Below are positions 43,172 to 60,050 of a stretch of 64,000 nt of DNA, one piece after another. A program made the position numbers and the translations under genes. The first letter of the stretch is position 1, and every line of letters begins with the position of its first letter. The notes beneath the pieces were generated by a model, which worked only from the letters and a program-made list of their open reading frames with translations, did not search any database and was not told where the DNA came from. Source of the DNA: Channallabes apus (lineage: Eukaryota > Chordata > Actinopteri > Siluriformes > Clariidae); the NCBI GenBank assembly GCA_030522415.1, contig CM060118.1, positions 27,367,151-27,431,150 of the forward strand. The letters run 5' to 3'.

Positions 43172-45254
43172 CTGCAGTAAAGGAAAGGAAAGAAAGAAGA
43201 ACCCTTTGATGGAATGTTGAACAGAAGCATGGAGACTGAGCATGCCTGTCTGCGACTCTGCATGAAGGCCTGATGTAAACCAGCTGTCTGGAGTTTAGAA
43301 ATGCAAACAGGGTGGCCAAAGAGGAGAGCCACTGGCACTGTGTAACTAACATACACATACTGTGTATACTGTATGTGTGTTTTCATGACCATTTGTTTGA
43401 GTAAATTAGTCAGATTCAGCATCTCACTAAGGCCTTATTTTCCACAGTCATTTGGAAATAATCCCTAACCTTTGATCTTTCTCTTGACTGACCCAGGATA
43501 CTTGAGGCATAGTTCAAAATTCAAGGCATATTTTTCACTTGTCTGAGGATGAAGAAGCAGTGGACTGGCTAGACAGTGCTTCTAGTCCAACAATGCTGTG
43601 AGAATCCCCACAAAAATATCTCATACACTTTTGCACCATAAATCAGACATACACAAAATGATTAATTCCAGCAACCATTCCTAAAAACAGATGTGTTAAA
43701 AATTAAAAAACAGGCAATTACAATTTTCTTGGTTAAATTTGTCCTTTTTTTCTTTTGCAAGCAGGGTCTCCCTTTCAGTGTGAAACTCCAGATTTGTATA
43801 CTGAAAATAATTTATTGATTTTTTTTTTTTTTGCATTACAAACTATTTACTTAGCAAATATAATTCAACTCTAGGCAAAGGGATACTGGCAGAGGTTCAT
43901 GAGAATATTTGACAGAAAAGTGGTTTGCCAGACTGAATATTTACTGACAGGCATTGGATTATGAGATTGACTGGCGGGGCACCATGGCCCTAGCGGTGCA
44001 CATACAGTATGAGACTTTGGGATGAGTTGAACTTTTAACAAGGTTGTGTTTTATACCAGTGAATTTTAACTTGTGAGCATAGAACATGTCTATAATTTCT
44101 CTGCATGCACCCGCTTGACACCAGATAATTATAGGCCTTTCATGAGGCAGCTAGAGCAAGGAAAGGACAAGAAGAAAAAGTGCAAGTTGCTCCAGCAGGC
44201 AAAAAATGACAGAGGTCATCAGGCTAGTACTAGAGATACTCATATCTTTGCATATATTTTATGAAATGAGAATTATCACATATTTAGCAACATTTGGAAA
44301 AATTAAGACAATAACTGTCTATATCAGAAAGCAGAAAAACAGGGCACAGCAGCCCTGAAAATGAAACTTGAATGCTTATATTGAGCTTATTGGCTATAAA
44401 TCTAGTCTTTCAAACAAGTGACATGAAAACAAAGGACAGGACTTTCAGAAAATCAGTTCAATATGAATAATATGGATGTTGAAGGCCAGTGAGAAGTCAT
44501 CATCACATGTTATGGAATTGCTTTTGAAGACATATAACCTAGGTTTACATTAAATAGACACAAAGAAGTTACAAGAAAAGCCACAGGATAAACACATAAC
44601 TGGTAAAAAATAATACTGATAATTAACATTATCTTTGATATGCTCGAGCTAGAAAAATTAAAAGCAGTTAAAAAAAAAAATCAGGTCATTGAATAGATGC
44701 ACTTGGGCATTTGGGTGTACTGTAGGTCTACGTGTCGAGCAGCTCCTGTGTTTTCTCTCATCACTCACAATCCCGGACCCGTTATTCAGAAGCAGCACAC
44801 AAACAGCGACCTACATTCAGTCTGAACAATACAGGGCAGTGGCTCCTACCTTTTTTTTTCTTCTTTTTTTTTTTTAAAGCTTATATCGATCCTTTTCAGT
44901 TTTTCCTCCGGCACAGGAAACTTTTTTTATATAATTTAAAACTGTCAAAAAGTTATGAAAATGCCTCAGACCGCTGAAGACTCGGCATAGCTGCTGTAAA
45001 CGGTGAAGCTTATGTTTATTAACAGCACTGCGTCTCCTAATAACGGCGGACAACGAGACCGACCTAAAAAAAAGGTGGGAAGAGAGACAGACAGCGCGAG
45101 AGAGAGAGAGCGCGAAGGAGGAGGAGTTGAGAAAACACACACACACACACTGGCTCTTTCACCGTTATGGAGAGTTTTTCCATATTTCCGTTTGCGTGAC
45201 CGGAGTCTCGTCCTTACAGCAGCCAGCACTAAAACCTCTCCTGATAGACACGTA
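43172..45254. other. Upstream region of loxl3
   Basis: This should contain the non-coding first exon and promoter of loxl3, which I could not place with confidence. The purine-rich and relatively GC-rich stretch at about 45030-45250 is the best candidate. No coding gene is seen; poly-T (44848-44877) and GA/CA tracts (45090-45150) occur. Confidence 0.35.
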
Positions 45255-45693
45255 CACCGATCAACCATAACATTATGACCACCCGCCTAATATTCAGTAG
45301 GTCCCCCATTGCCACTAAAACTGTAATGGCCTGTGTTGTGACACATTTCTGTTGGAACCAGCATTAAACTTTTCTTCAGTTTGATCAACAATAGCTCTTC
45401 CATTAGATCGGACTATACGGGCCAGCAGTCACTCCCCATGTCGCCAGTTCACCGTTTTTTCCCCCCTTGGATCACTTTTGGTATGTCCTGACGGCTTACG
45501 GTTCCTACGGAGAGTGAAGGCTGGCCTGTGTCGTCAGATTCAATAGAAGCGCTAGTGTAGATCAAATTGATGAAAAGGTTAATGCTGGTTGCGATAGAAA
45601 GGTGTCAGAACCCAGTGCATTACTGTTATGGTGGCAAAATGGGGGAACTACTCAATATAAGGCCGGTGGCCATTATGTTATGGCTGATTAATG
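45255..45693. repeat. MITE with 'caccgatcaaccataacatt' ends
   Basis: The left end caccgatcaaccataacatta matches the inverted right end cattatgttatggctgatta. TA flanks both sides (45253-45254 and 45694-45695). It is 439 bases and non-coding, and belongs to a family common in teleosts. Confidence 0.75.
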
Positions 45694-45754
45694 TATGTCT
45701 CAACATAGAGCGAAAAGGAACTTAGTAAATATTCGGACTCAAGCACATAATTCA

Positions 45755-46797
45755 AATATTTTTTATTACAAAACAAGGTAAGAAAAAGTACAAAGGTGGG
45801 TCTCAATACAATCCTTGCAAACCATCTTTAAATATCTTTGAAGATGGCAATCGGTGGCACTTGAAGCAGATTTGTCACATTGATTGTCTTTTAGTTAGGC
45901 ACTTCTAATATCATACAGCACACTAACCTGTAACTGTTTAATATAGGCATCAGGTCAAACCTAAACATACCAAAAACTTTGGGAAGAAAATTACAGTTTA
46001 CTGTGAGGTAAAAGCAGAACTTAACTGTTGGACTACAATTCCGGTAACTTTCATGTTTTTGGTTAGTCCCTACATGGTTGCAGGTCAAGATTTCCAGAGC
46101 TATTGTGATTTTTTTTTTCAAACAGACAATATAGGAAATATGCTCTCTAGAAGGAAATACCTAAATTTACAGGCTAGATAAGTTAAAGCTGATGCACCAT
46201 ATTTCCACAAAACATTTTCACTGTGTACAGGCCCAAAACGAAAGAAATTTGCTTCGCAAAATAATGACCTGAAACTGTCATTCTATCAGTATGCCATATT
46301 TTAAGACTTAAAGCAAAAATAAATGTCTCAGATACTTAAAACTTTATATTTACCATTTCTTGAAATTTGCATACATTATCATAAAAATAGTGAGAAGGAT
46401 GTACAGATAATAAACATTTTAATAATGTATGACATCTTGACCTACGGTGAGCATGTGCCTCATTTATGTTCATTAGTACAAAGGGAACATACTGACTGGC
46501 CTGACTTGGTCTCTGCTGTCTCTTCAAATGGGAATTGCATTTTCTTTTGTACATTTAATTACAAGTGCCTTATTCCTTTACCAAAATTACACTGACCATG
46601 TTTGCTTGTGTGTGGATATTATTTTTTTTTCATCACCTAGGGACCATAGCTACAATACAGCATATTACACAACCACTAATGTCCGCTATTAATACATGTA
46701 GCATTACTTCTTTTCATGCAGTAATTGTGAAGCCATCTGTGATGAATGTTCAGAGTTACTGAGACTTTTGGTTGTAGTGTTGAGGTGATAGCCCTGA
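45755..46797 (-). other. Putative 3' UTR of pank2
   Basis: Non-coding sequence after the pank2 stop. TTTATT at 45772-45777 (AATAAA on the minus strand) is a candidate end, giving a 3' UTR of about 1 kb. Confidence 0.4.
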
Positions 46798-50604
<3,807 letters not shown>

Positions 50605-51440
50605 GACAGTTGTGCACACCCGCCTTTTCGAAAATTTCTAATTGTAGCATTTAAATAGGACACATTCTTCACACATTTTAATTAAACGTTATTTCCTTTA
50701 TTCATGGCGATGAGCGTCTCCAGCTGAATGCACGTCTCTGTGTTTACAACACAAGCATTAGGCATGTGATTGGTCACAAGAAGAGCGCGTCATCCCAACT
50801 GAAATTGCAACGGACCAATAATCTATCGAGATATTCAGAACTGCGATTCAGCGAGCTACGTGATTTTATTTATTCGACAAGCATCACTGTCTTGATTATC
50901 AGGCTACATTCATTGGGCTCATATCTTAAAAAATCTGATATAATTCGGTGGGAGTTTAACCTGCTAACCAGCATTCATTCATGTGAATTATAGGTGCCTT
51001 TTTGCTTAATTTGCGTTTAGGAATTTGATAGTTCTATAAACTCAGACTCATGATGAAATACTGTATGTCTTTTATTACAGGAATATCAACCTCAATCTCT
51101 CTATTTCTACTTCTTGGTAGCCAGTAGTTGCAGTAGGCAGCGTCAACAAGTTTTATGTCATACTGTGAGTGTGGGTGTTCACCAACTCTAACAGTAGGCA
51201 GCATCATATAAAGAGCTCATAGCTACTGAAACTCTGGATCAGACTGCAAAACATATACAGTAATGGCTCCTATGATAGACAGTGAGTTTTCCCCAAATGT
51301 GCTCAAAGCCACTACACTGTGCTAACTGATGAATCAAGATCTTACTTGTATCTATCTATAAGCTGCCAACCAAAATTGTGACAAGATTCGGTTTAACACA
51401 TTTTGTCCTATGGCGTTTAAGGATGCCTGGGATTACTTTC
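50605..51440. other. pank2 promoter side and intergenic space
   Basis: The GC-rich stretch around 50380-50600 covers pank2 exon 1. Upstream of it I see no further gene and no clear TATA box. The region after 50760 is unremarkable. Confidence 0.4.
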
Positions 51441-51923
51441 CACTAGTGCACAGTAAAAGGTTTGGACAACAAGTTTGGATATATTTTTTTACATTAGATA
51501 ACAATATTGTACTTTTTTTTAAACTATGAAATAATACATATTGCATTAAGTAATTACGTAACAACAACAGTCAGTTGTTATTGTTGTTAACGGACACAAA
51601 GGTCAGCTGTTCTGGAATAACTCTTGCAAAAACATTATTGTCAAGTGCATTTGCAAAACCCATCAGGTACCATGATCCCAGTAAGGCAAAACCCAAAACT
51701 TTTCATTTAGAGTAACCAGTCACAAAAATCACCAATTAACAGCACCTAATGTGTTAGAGCTGTTATGAAGGCTTTACAGAGCATAAGTAGCAGACACATA
51801 TCAATATCAACTGGAGACATAAATGAGATTATTGCATATTTTTGATGCTTTCAGCATTGTTTACTATGAAGAAAAAATACAAATCAGGCAAGACAATGGG
51901 CTTAGAACTACTGACTGGTAGTG
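51441..51923. repeat. Tc1/mariner MITE, family C copy (opposite orientation)
   Basis: The right end ctactgactggtagtg precedes TA. Interior blocks such as accaattaacagcacctaat, atgaaggctttacagagca and tttcagcattgt are the reverse complement of parts of the element at 21623-22175. The left end is degraded. Confidence 0.65.
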
Positions 51924-53560
51924 TACATTGGACATTCCTACAGGGTGCATACATATATTTTTTTGTTTGATTTTGGATGTGTTCTGATTAAGCAGTCACA
52001 ATTTTCCCCAGCAACCATTTTATTTAATTCCCACCTTTTCTTACAATTATTGTATATGCATATACTGTACTGACTTTACAGTAGTATAAATTGAATTTAT
52101 AGCTGCACCTCTCAGATTGTTGATTTATTGGTAAAACTACTTTGTAACTACACTTAATGGCTGTTTAATATTTTCAATGCAACCATGTGGGTGCAGTTTA
52201 TAGGAATACAATTACTGACTGTCACCAAAACATTACTAGGCAATTGGTCAGTCACCCTGAACTCTTTATTTAATAAACACAGACCACCATACAACCACTA
52301 CATAACAGATATTATTTGTATAGTGCAACATCTGGTGCAATACAAATTTAAGAAAGACTGTGTACAATTACTGGCCCCTGAACAGACCTACTATGACCCT
52401 TACAAAATATTATATCTTTTTATTCACTGTGTATGTATCTTAGCCTCTTGCCATTCAAGAGTTTTGTTTCTAAAAACAGGACTGTTACTGGCCAGATCTT
52501 TGTATTAATTAACTATTCATTCATGGGTAGCAGACAGACAGTGCAAATAAACAAATGAACTACAACCTTTAGATCTTAAAAAATAGCAACAAGAGTGGAG
52601 GTGTAAATAAATAAAGTGACAACTCAGTTTATACAGATACAATCTTTTTTTCATTAAAAGAATGCAGTCAGGAAAGGCTTCTTAAAGAAGCAATCCTAAA
52701 GAATTAGCCAAATATGGTGGCACTTATCAGCATCACATTACATATAGTGACAGTGTTTATACATGGCTGGCAAATCTTTGTACTGGACTACATGCCATAA
52801 ATATATTACATTTACCTCTACACCATGTTTTTTGGTCATGACTAATATATCAAATCTGCACATTTACAATAACCTTTTCTAATTGAACATATAGCATAAA
52901 TAGAGAGGAATGTGGGATCACATTTGATGATGCTTTAAAAAAAATACATAACATAGTCTGATAAAGTGGTACAAATGTGGGCACCTCAGATAAGTCATGT
53001 CAGTGGTTTATATACCATTGTTGAATAACTTTATTATTCACTTGTATAACCATAAAGCTTTGAAAAAGCATTACTGCATTTATAGTCAAATTCATTTAAG
53101 ACTGCACTCAGTCTTTAAACTTTTGTGCAAAGAGCTAATCACAATTTTAAAACATACTGTATTTGTAATACGATAATGTTTCTTACTTTACAAAATAACC
53201 TTTACAGGTTTTTACTGGGTCTTTGGTAAGGATAATACAAGATTAATTAAATGATTTACATAATTCACATATAATTATAATGATGTCTAGTCAAAATTAG
53301 ATGTGCAGAAGGAGCAAATTAAAGGAGAAAATTAATGTTTTGTGAGCCAATACACTATAAAAGATGAAAGCGTTTGAATGAAAGTCAACACAAGTACCAC
53401 ATTCACTTGATTACATGTACATGCAGCTGAATTTACTAACTGTCAGTAAGTTTGAAATCACTGTAATACCACGTTTACTGGGTTAATCACTGATTTAAAT
53501 CTTCACATGATCGTCATAAGCACAGTGCTCTTTAGTTACTTGGTCAGACATAATATAGTA
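51924..53560. other. Intergenic, nothing recognised
   Basis: AT-rich sequence without a gene model, structural RNA or clear transposon ends. The open frame around 52185-52508 has no recognisable motif and no splice context. Confidence 0.4.
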
Positions 53561-55131
53561 CAAACCGGATTCCAAAGAAGTTGGGACACTAAACAAATTG
53601 TGAATAAAAACTGAATGCAATGATGTGAAGATGGCAAATGTCAATATTTTATTCAGAATAGAATATAGATGACGGATCAAAAGTTTAATCTGAGAAAATG
53701 TATCATTTTAAAGGAAAAATATGTTGATTCCAAATTTCACGGTGTCAACAAATCCCAAAAAAGTTGGGACAAGTAGCAATAAGAGGCTGGAAAAAGTAAA
53801 TTTGAGCATAATGAAGAGCTGGAAGACCAATTAACAGTAATTAGGTTAATTGGCAACATGATTGGGTATAAAAAGAGCTTCTCAGAGTGGCAGTGTCTCT
53901 CAGAAGCCAAGATGGGTAGAGGATCACCAATTCCCACAATGTTGCGCAGAAAGATAGTGGAGCAATATCAGAAAGGTGTTACCCAGCGACAAATTGCAAA
54001 GACTTTGCAGTTATCATCATCAACTGTGCATAATATCATCCGAAGATTCAGAGAATCTGGAACAATCTCTGTGCGTAAGGGTCAAGGGCGTAAAACCATA
54101 CTGGATGCCCGTGATCTCCGGGCCCTTAAACGACACTGCACCACAAACAGGAATGCTACTGTAAAGGAAATCACAGAATGGGCTCAGGAATACTTCCAGA
54201 AACCACCGTCAGTGAACACAATCCACCATGCCGTCCGCCGTTGCCAGCTGAAACTCTACAGTGCAAAGAAGAAGCCATTTCGAAGCAAGATCCACAAGCA
54301 CAGGCGTTTTCATTGGGCCAGGGATCATTTAAAATGTGACAAAATGGAAGACTGTTCTGTGGTCAGACGAGTCACGATTCGAAGTTCTTGTTGGAAATGT
54401 GGGACGCCATGTCATCCGGACCAAAGAGGACAAGGACAACCCAAGTTGTTATCAACGCTCAGTTCAGAAGCCTGCATCTCTGATGGTATGGGGTTGCATG
54501 AGTGCGTGTGGCATGGGCAGCTTGCATGTCTGGAAAGGCACCATCAATGCAGAAAAATATATTCAGGTTCTAGAACAACATCTAGTCATCTCTTTCAGGG
54601 AAGACCCTGCATTTTTCAACAAGATAATGCCAGACCATATTCTGCATCAATCACAACATCAGGGCTGTGTAGGAGAAGGATCCGGGTACTGAAATGGCCA
54701 GTCTGCAGTCCAGATCTTTCCCCTATAACATTTGGTGCATCATAAAGAGGAAGGTGCGACAAAGAAGGCCCAAGACGATTGAACAGTTAGAGGCCTGTAT
54801 TAGACAAGAATGGGAGAGCATTCCTATTTCTAAACTTGAGAAACTGGTCTCCTCGGTCCCCAGACGTCTGTTGAGTGTTGTAAGAAGAAGGGGAGATGCC
54901 ACACAGTGGTGAAAATGGCCTTGTCCCAACTTTTTTGGGATTTGTTGACACCATGACATTTTAATTCACCATATTTTTCCCTTAAAATTATACATTTTCT
55001 CAATTTAAACTTTTGTTCCGTGATTTATGTTCTATTCTGAATAAAATATTGACATTTGCCATCTCCACGTCATCGCATTCAGTTTTTATTCACAATTTGT
55101 TTAGTGTCCCAACTTTTTTGGAATCCGGTTT
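53561..55131 (+). mobile_element. Tc1-like element with IR/DR-type ends
   Basis: The outer ends are caaaccggattccaaagaag and ttttttggaatccggtt. Inner direct repeats of the same motif (aaatcccaaaaaagttgggac at about 53753-53772, and cccaacttttttgggatttg at about 54925-54945) give the two-site inverted repeat layout known from Sleeping Beauty-type elements. It carries a decayed transposase on the plus strand. Confidence 0.88.
53912..54912 (+). pseudogene. Tc1-like transposase pseudogene
   Basis: It starts MGRGSPIPTMLRRKIVEQYQ with an HTH domain (VTQRQIAKTLQLSSSTVHNI). After a frameshift near 54350 it reads [20 protein letters not shown] (first Asp) and [19 protein letters not shown]. After a second shift it reads [13 protein letters not shown] (second Asp). 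After a third near 54725 it reads NIWCIIKRKVRQRRPKTIEQ to the stop TQW. The small deletion in SPDLSPI..NIW removes the third catalytic Glu. It is not functional. Confidence 0.88.
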
Positions 55132-55260
55132 ACGGTAATAAACCGGATTCCAAACGGATTAAACGGTAATAAATAAAACAAATTAGACAGAGCATCCTTG
55201 TGTGAAATCCTTGTGTCTTAGGTTTCAAGGCACCAATGGTGGTACATAGCTGCTCTTATA

Positions 55261-58200
55261 TTAGTGCTTTAGCTTCAAGGCCAAAAAAACAGCAATTATG
55301 CCAATAGCTGCAGCTCCAATAAGGTGTGGGTTAGACCGAAATCGGTGCACCACTCCCTGGAACTCTGCTCCCTGCTCTGACCGAGGTTTGTTAATCTGGT
55401 CTGAATTATTTAATTCTAACTCTTGATAAGTAGCTGAGGCTGGCTCTACAGCAGAAATTGCCTGCTCACTGGAATTATTTTCCTGTATGCACCGTGTTTG
55501 CTTGTGTTGGCTAGTTTGAATTAAAGAAACAGACTGGACAAGATTCTCTGTTTCAGCATTGTGTTTAAGACCAATTGTGCTTGGAGGCTGACCACTGAGA
55601 TTTTGGACAGATGGCCTTTCAGAAAATTCAACAAGGTGTTCTCGTGTCTCTTGCTCTGCCTGAAAGCTTTGACTGGAAGACTCATAGTGGTCCTCCACTG
55701 GCTGATTAAGATAAAAATTATTATCACCCTCTGTAGAGCCATTTTCCTGTGCCCTGTGAGAATAGTTTTCAACAGGCACTACAGGACCAGAATCAAGCTG
55801 TGTAGAAACAGTTGTAGTGGAGGAGCTGATCATCAGATTATCAGTAGTGACTGAGAGAGACCCATCAACAGGTTCATCAGCCCGGTTTTGGTTGGACAAT
55901 GCTTGAAGCCTGACAGGTTGTGTTGGTGAGTGTTCTGTGGTCCTGTGGCTAATCTGAAGATCAGAACTGACCGAACAGGGCTCTTCTCCTCTTAGGACAC
56001 CAGGTTTGCTAAAATTCTCTTCATTTTCTGCTGCCAAGTTGTCCAAGCAGTTAGCAGTGGTATCTGGAGATGCTGAAGGTGAGGCCTGTGCTGATCCCTG
56101 GGCTGTTTTCTGAATTTGGAAGTTTGGCGGAGCTGCAGTGTTCACCCGCTCTACAACCTTCAGAGAAAATGAAAAATTTTAAAATATTTAATAAACTGTA
56201 GAATTCAAGACATAAACACGTTAGACAGAAGCCACTGTTTTACAGCTGTATGTGTTTGGAAATCACATACCACATTTAAAGACTCTAAAGTGTAACTGGC
56301 ACTGACCACAAGATCAGATGTAGTAGAAAAAGAAACAAGACAGGATGAAGCTTAATGCTATAGGATTGATGGGTCTAAAATGCTCAGTACTCAAATTGTG
56401 AAAGACCCCTTCATGGTCCAGGTTCTGAGTGCATGTTGGTGGGATTTCTCCAGGTACTCTGGATTCCTCCCACAGTTCAGAGACACGCAGATCAGGGTAA
56501 TTGGCATTCTCAAATTGCCCGTAGTGTGTGTGTGTGCCCTGCATTGGATTGGCACCCTGTCAAGCTTGTACTACTCCTCATGCCCCAAGTATCCTGACAT
56601 AGGCTCTAGGCCCCTGTGATCCTGTACAAGATAAGCGGTATAAAGACGAATGAACGACAGCTCTGGGAGCATTAAAAATCTCTTTCACACATGAAGCGGC
56701 CAACACATTGTGTGGCATATCAGAGTTAAACATGGTCAGACAAAATGTAAGAATGTCTGCTTTTGGTCCAAGAAGTATAGAATGCTTATTTTCACAATAC
56801 GACATTTCACAGTGTCACATTGTTGTTTTGGAATGAATAATGTCAAATTATACTTACTTATTATATATAATATAATTATTATAATTATAACAATATTATT
56901 ATTATATTATCATACCCCCCAAACAATACATCAAGTTCTCTTCAATATATTACCTGATTGTTTGTTTGGTTGTTCTGTGAATCCTGGGGGATTACAATCC
57001 TTGGAGGGCTGGAGTCTTGGATGGGGTGATTCACAGAAATGGAGCTTTCTGCAACCTTGCTTTTTTCAGGTAAAGCAGAAGATGTGGTAGAAGGTTTGTT
57101 AGCCTGTGAGGATGTGGATGTTGCATTCATAGGAAGGGTAGGTACAGCAACTGAGGTTGGTCCAGAATTGGCAGTATACTTTAGATCACTTGACATACCC
57201 AGTGTGGGCGTTTCTATACAGCTGACTGGTACTCCACTCTGCCCAACAGATGGGGTCAACTCAGGAGCAGAGACTGGAGAGGGGGGCACTGCATGTGGTG
57301 CTACCACCAACAGCGGGGGTTCAGCAGGGTGGGCTGATCCATGAGAAAGATGTACTGAAGCATCTTGGCCTGAAACTATGGCAGGAGCCAAGGCTGGAGA
57401 ATCTGCATTAAAACATGACTCAGGAGGAGAATTTACAGGGGCGGAAGCACTTGAGACAACCAATTTGGATGTTTCTCTAATGCCAACTGGGGATTCACTT
57501 GGATAAATAAGAGGAGGAGCAGAAATTGGACCAGGTGGCCCTGACTCTAGGACCAACAGTGGGGGTTCAGCAGGTTGGGCTGATTTAGGAGGCACGTGTA
57601 CTGCAGCATCTGGAGCTGAAACTAATGCTGGGGCTTCTGTCATGGCAGGAGCAGCTATGTTGGCACATGGCTTTGGGGGAGAATTTATATGAGAAAGGTT
57701 AGATGTCTGAGTTGGGCCTTCGACTGAAGGAGTCAGCAAGGGTGGGTTGGAGTTCGGGGCACTGTGGATTGTCGCCGTGGTAGGTATTCCTACAGCTTCT
57801 GCTGGAAATGGGGCTGGAGTATGGACAGCAGCAGTGGGGACTGGGGCAGGAGCTGGACGTTCTGCAGGATTGAGAAATACACAAGCAGCAGCAGGGACAG
57901 AAGCAATAAAATATATAAATTTAAGAAATTTTAATTGTGTATTGGTTAAAAGACAGTTTTGTTATTTAAAACAGGAATGAACCTTTTGTGCATTAATCAT
58001 GTACATTAACTTACTGGGGATTAACTTACTTATTCTCTCATAAACTTCACTGATCTCATCAGCAAGAGTCCAGTGCTCGCATTTCCGCAGTGCTGAAATA
58101 AACTGATCAGGCCAGTTCTCTCGTCTGCGCAGGTTATCAAGCAGCAGCGTCATAGCACTGTAGTTTCCAGCGGTCTCTCTTTTAGCCTCTATCTCCTCCT

Positions 58201-58457
58201 GCAACACCAGTCAGAGCAATTGTAAGAACCATTAAAAATTATTTTATTATAAAATCTTTTATCCAGTAAACAACACTTTAGAACAAAGTTTAAAAGCGTG
58301 TTTTGTACAATGTATTGCATAATTTACCCGATCAGTATTTGTAAGGCAGGACAAGTGAGGTCCGATTTCTCTCACTTTGACATGTGAGGCCAATTTAGCC
58401 ATATTTTTTCGGATAAACTCATCATACAGCCGCTCTCCTACATATGCCATCTTCGCA
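55261..58457 (-). CDS. mavs: Mitochondrial antiviral-signaling protein (adaptor)
   Basis: Coding exons on the minus strand: 58450-58328, 58198-58030, 57861-56954 and 56157-55261 (stop TAA), giving 698 residues. This coding-start exon begins at 58457. The N-terminal CARD (about 1-97) starts MAYVGERLYDEFIRKNMAKL and includes WPDQFISALRKCEHWTLADE. A long Pro/Ser-rich linker follows. The motif DLQIS (466-470) fits the pLxIS site used to recruit IRF3, and PVEDHY fits a TRAF6-type PxExx(aromatic) site. The tail HLIGAAAIGIIAVFLALKLKH is a membrane anchor of the outer mitochondrial membrane. The adaptor relays RIG-I/MDA5 signals to type I interferon. Its place next to pank2 matches human 20p13. Confidence 0.94.
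56385..56655. repeat. Dispersed repeat family B, copy
   Basis: gtgcatgttggtgggatttc, then ctctggattcctcccacagt, and tgatcctgtacaagataagc: a copy of the family at 14060, located in the last mavs intron. Confidence 0.55.
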
Positions 58458-59869
58458 CTGTAAGAAAAGTAGGAGAAAATGTGTGAAACAATGGTTGTGT
58501 GAATTAATGCTTAAGTGCTGAATTACATTTATATTTCAAAGAACTGTTGCAACTAAGTTTGGCAGATCTTGTCAGGTGTAAGTAAAACACTTTTACTTTA
58601 TTTGCCTTGAACTTGAAGCCAAAAATCACAAACAGCACTGCAAAAAAGAAGAACAGAATCCTTAGGTGAATTTTTTTTATTTTTTTTTATAAATCTCCAT
58701 TTCTTGTTTTACATCAAATTCAAATTCAAATTTTTTTGGTCACATACACGAATGCTGTAATGATCTAATAAGTTTGGTTTGCTGATATCATATCATGCAA
58801 CCACTGCCTTTTACCAGAGGGGAAATTACTAGAAAGTGAAAGTAAAATGACAATGATAGACATTGTTTGGAAAAGACTAAATTTTCTGGTCAGGTTTCTT
58901 TGCAAATGACTTCAAATGTAACAGCTAAATAGTCTTGGGCAATCAAAGCTACTTTTAAATAAATAAAAAAATACTGCATATAATAAGAGAATTAAATTTT
59001 CTTCTAAAATAACTGTCATATTTACCCAGAATGCCTAAAAAATCCCCACATGTCTTCACAGATGAACTATTTGGGAGGAACAATTATCTGACTGCAGCAT
59101 ACTTTTCATTTTACTCCTAGAACATAACAAATTTTTACCTAGGACATAACAAAAGCTATGTCTTGCCATCCACAAATCATACCCTCTCTGTTTAAGCAGT
59201 TCTTCTTTAGATTTTTATTTTTTAGTCTTATTTGAGTAAGGCCTTCAGACAATGCACCGATATAATGTAGGAAATGTGCACTCCATTTAAAAGTTTGTTT
59301 TAAATTAGTATGTACATTATAAGCATTCGGTTCATTGTAATGCATTAACGAGGACTATGGCCAAACAAGACTGACTCTGTTACTTTACCAAGAAATAATT
59401 AAAAAGCAGAAAAATATAATAACCTTGAAAAGGAGCAATCATATTTGGCATTTAGGCATGTGTCAGTGATTCCACACATGATTGAAACTATATGGACCTG
59501 GACATCATCCAGCTGGTAACCAATTAATGATTTCCAGACTCCGGCAATGACCTACTGTAAACACTGGCAAGTTTTTAAACTCTTCTTGTTATAGTTTAAT
59601 ATAACCATACACGAAAGCAACTATTAGTTAACTAGTAATTACTATTATTTAGTGTAATATTATTATTTTTAATAGTATTATCTTCTATACCGCTTAATCT
59701 GTACAGAGTCATAGGATACTGCAGTCTATTCCAGGCCCCAGGTACACACCCTGGAGAGGGTACCAATTCATCACAGAGCAGACACACACACACACATGGG
59801 GGGGGGGGGGTTATCTTGGGTGGGGCTTGAAGGACGACTTTCACACACACACACATTAACGGATTGGAG

Positions 59870-60050
59870 AACACTGCTGTCTGGCTCACGGATTACATAA
59901 ATTGTCTGAATAACGGATTACATTTTTTTAAAATAACGTAATAACTGAGTACTTAAATGGCGGACCTAACGCGTTAGATTACATCGTTACATCAAAAAAG
60001 TAATCCAAGTACTCTAACGCTACTTTGTAACGCGTTACACCCAACAGTGA
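59870..60050. repeat. Partial hAT-like repeat ('taacgcgttac' family)
   Basis: The right end gtaacgcgttacacccaacagtg with internal ctaacgcgttagattacat belongs to a widespread fish repeat. The left end is not recognisable, so the copy is truncated. Confidence 0.5.

Noticed and set aside
42994..43422. Longer N-terminal start for loxl3 or an overlapping frame
   Set aside because: The frame upstream of 43163 is interrupted by a clear acceptor (ctgcag) at 43172-43177, and a good signal peptide starts at the ATG at 43163.
50605..50619. Start of pank2 at 50619
   Set aside because: The codon there is GTG; the first ATG in frame is at 50604.
52185..52508. 107-codon open frame between pank2 and mavs
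   Set aside because: No motif, no start context and no neighbouring exons; AT-rich chance frame.
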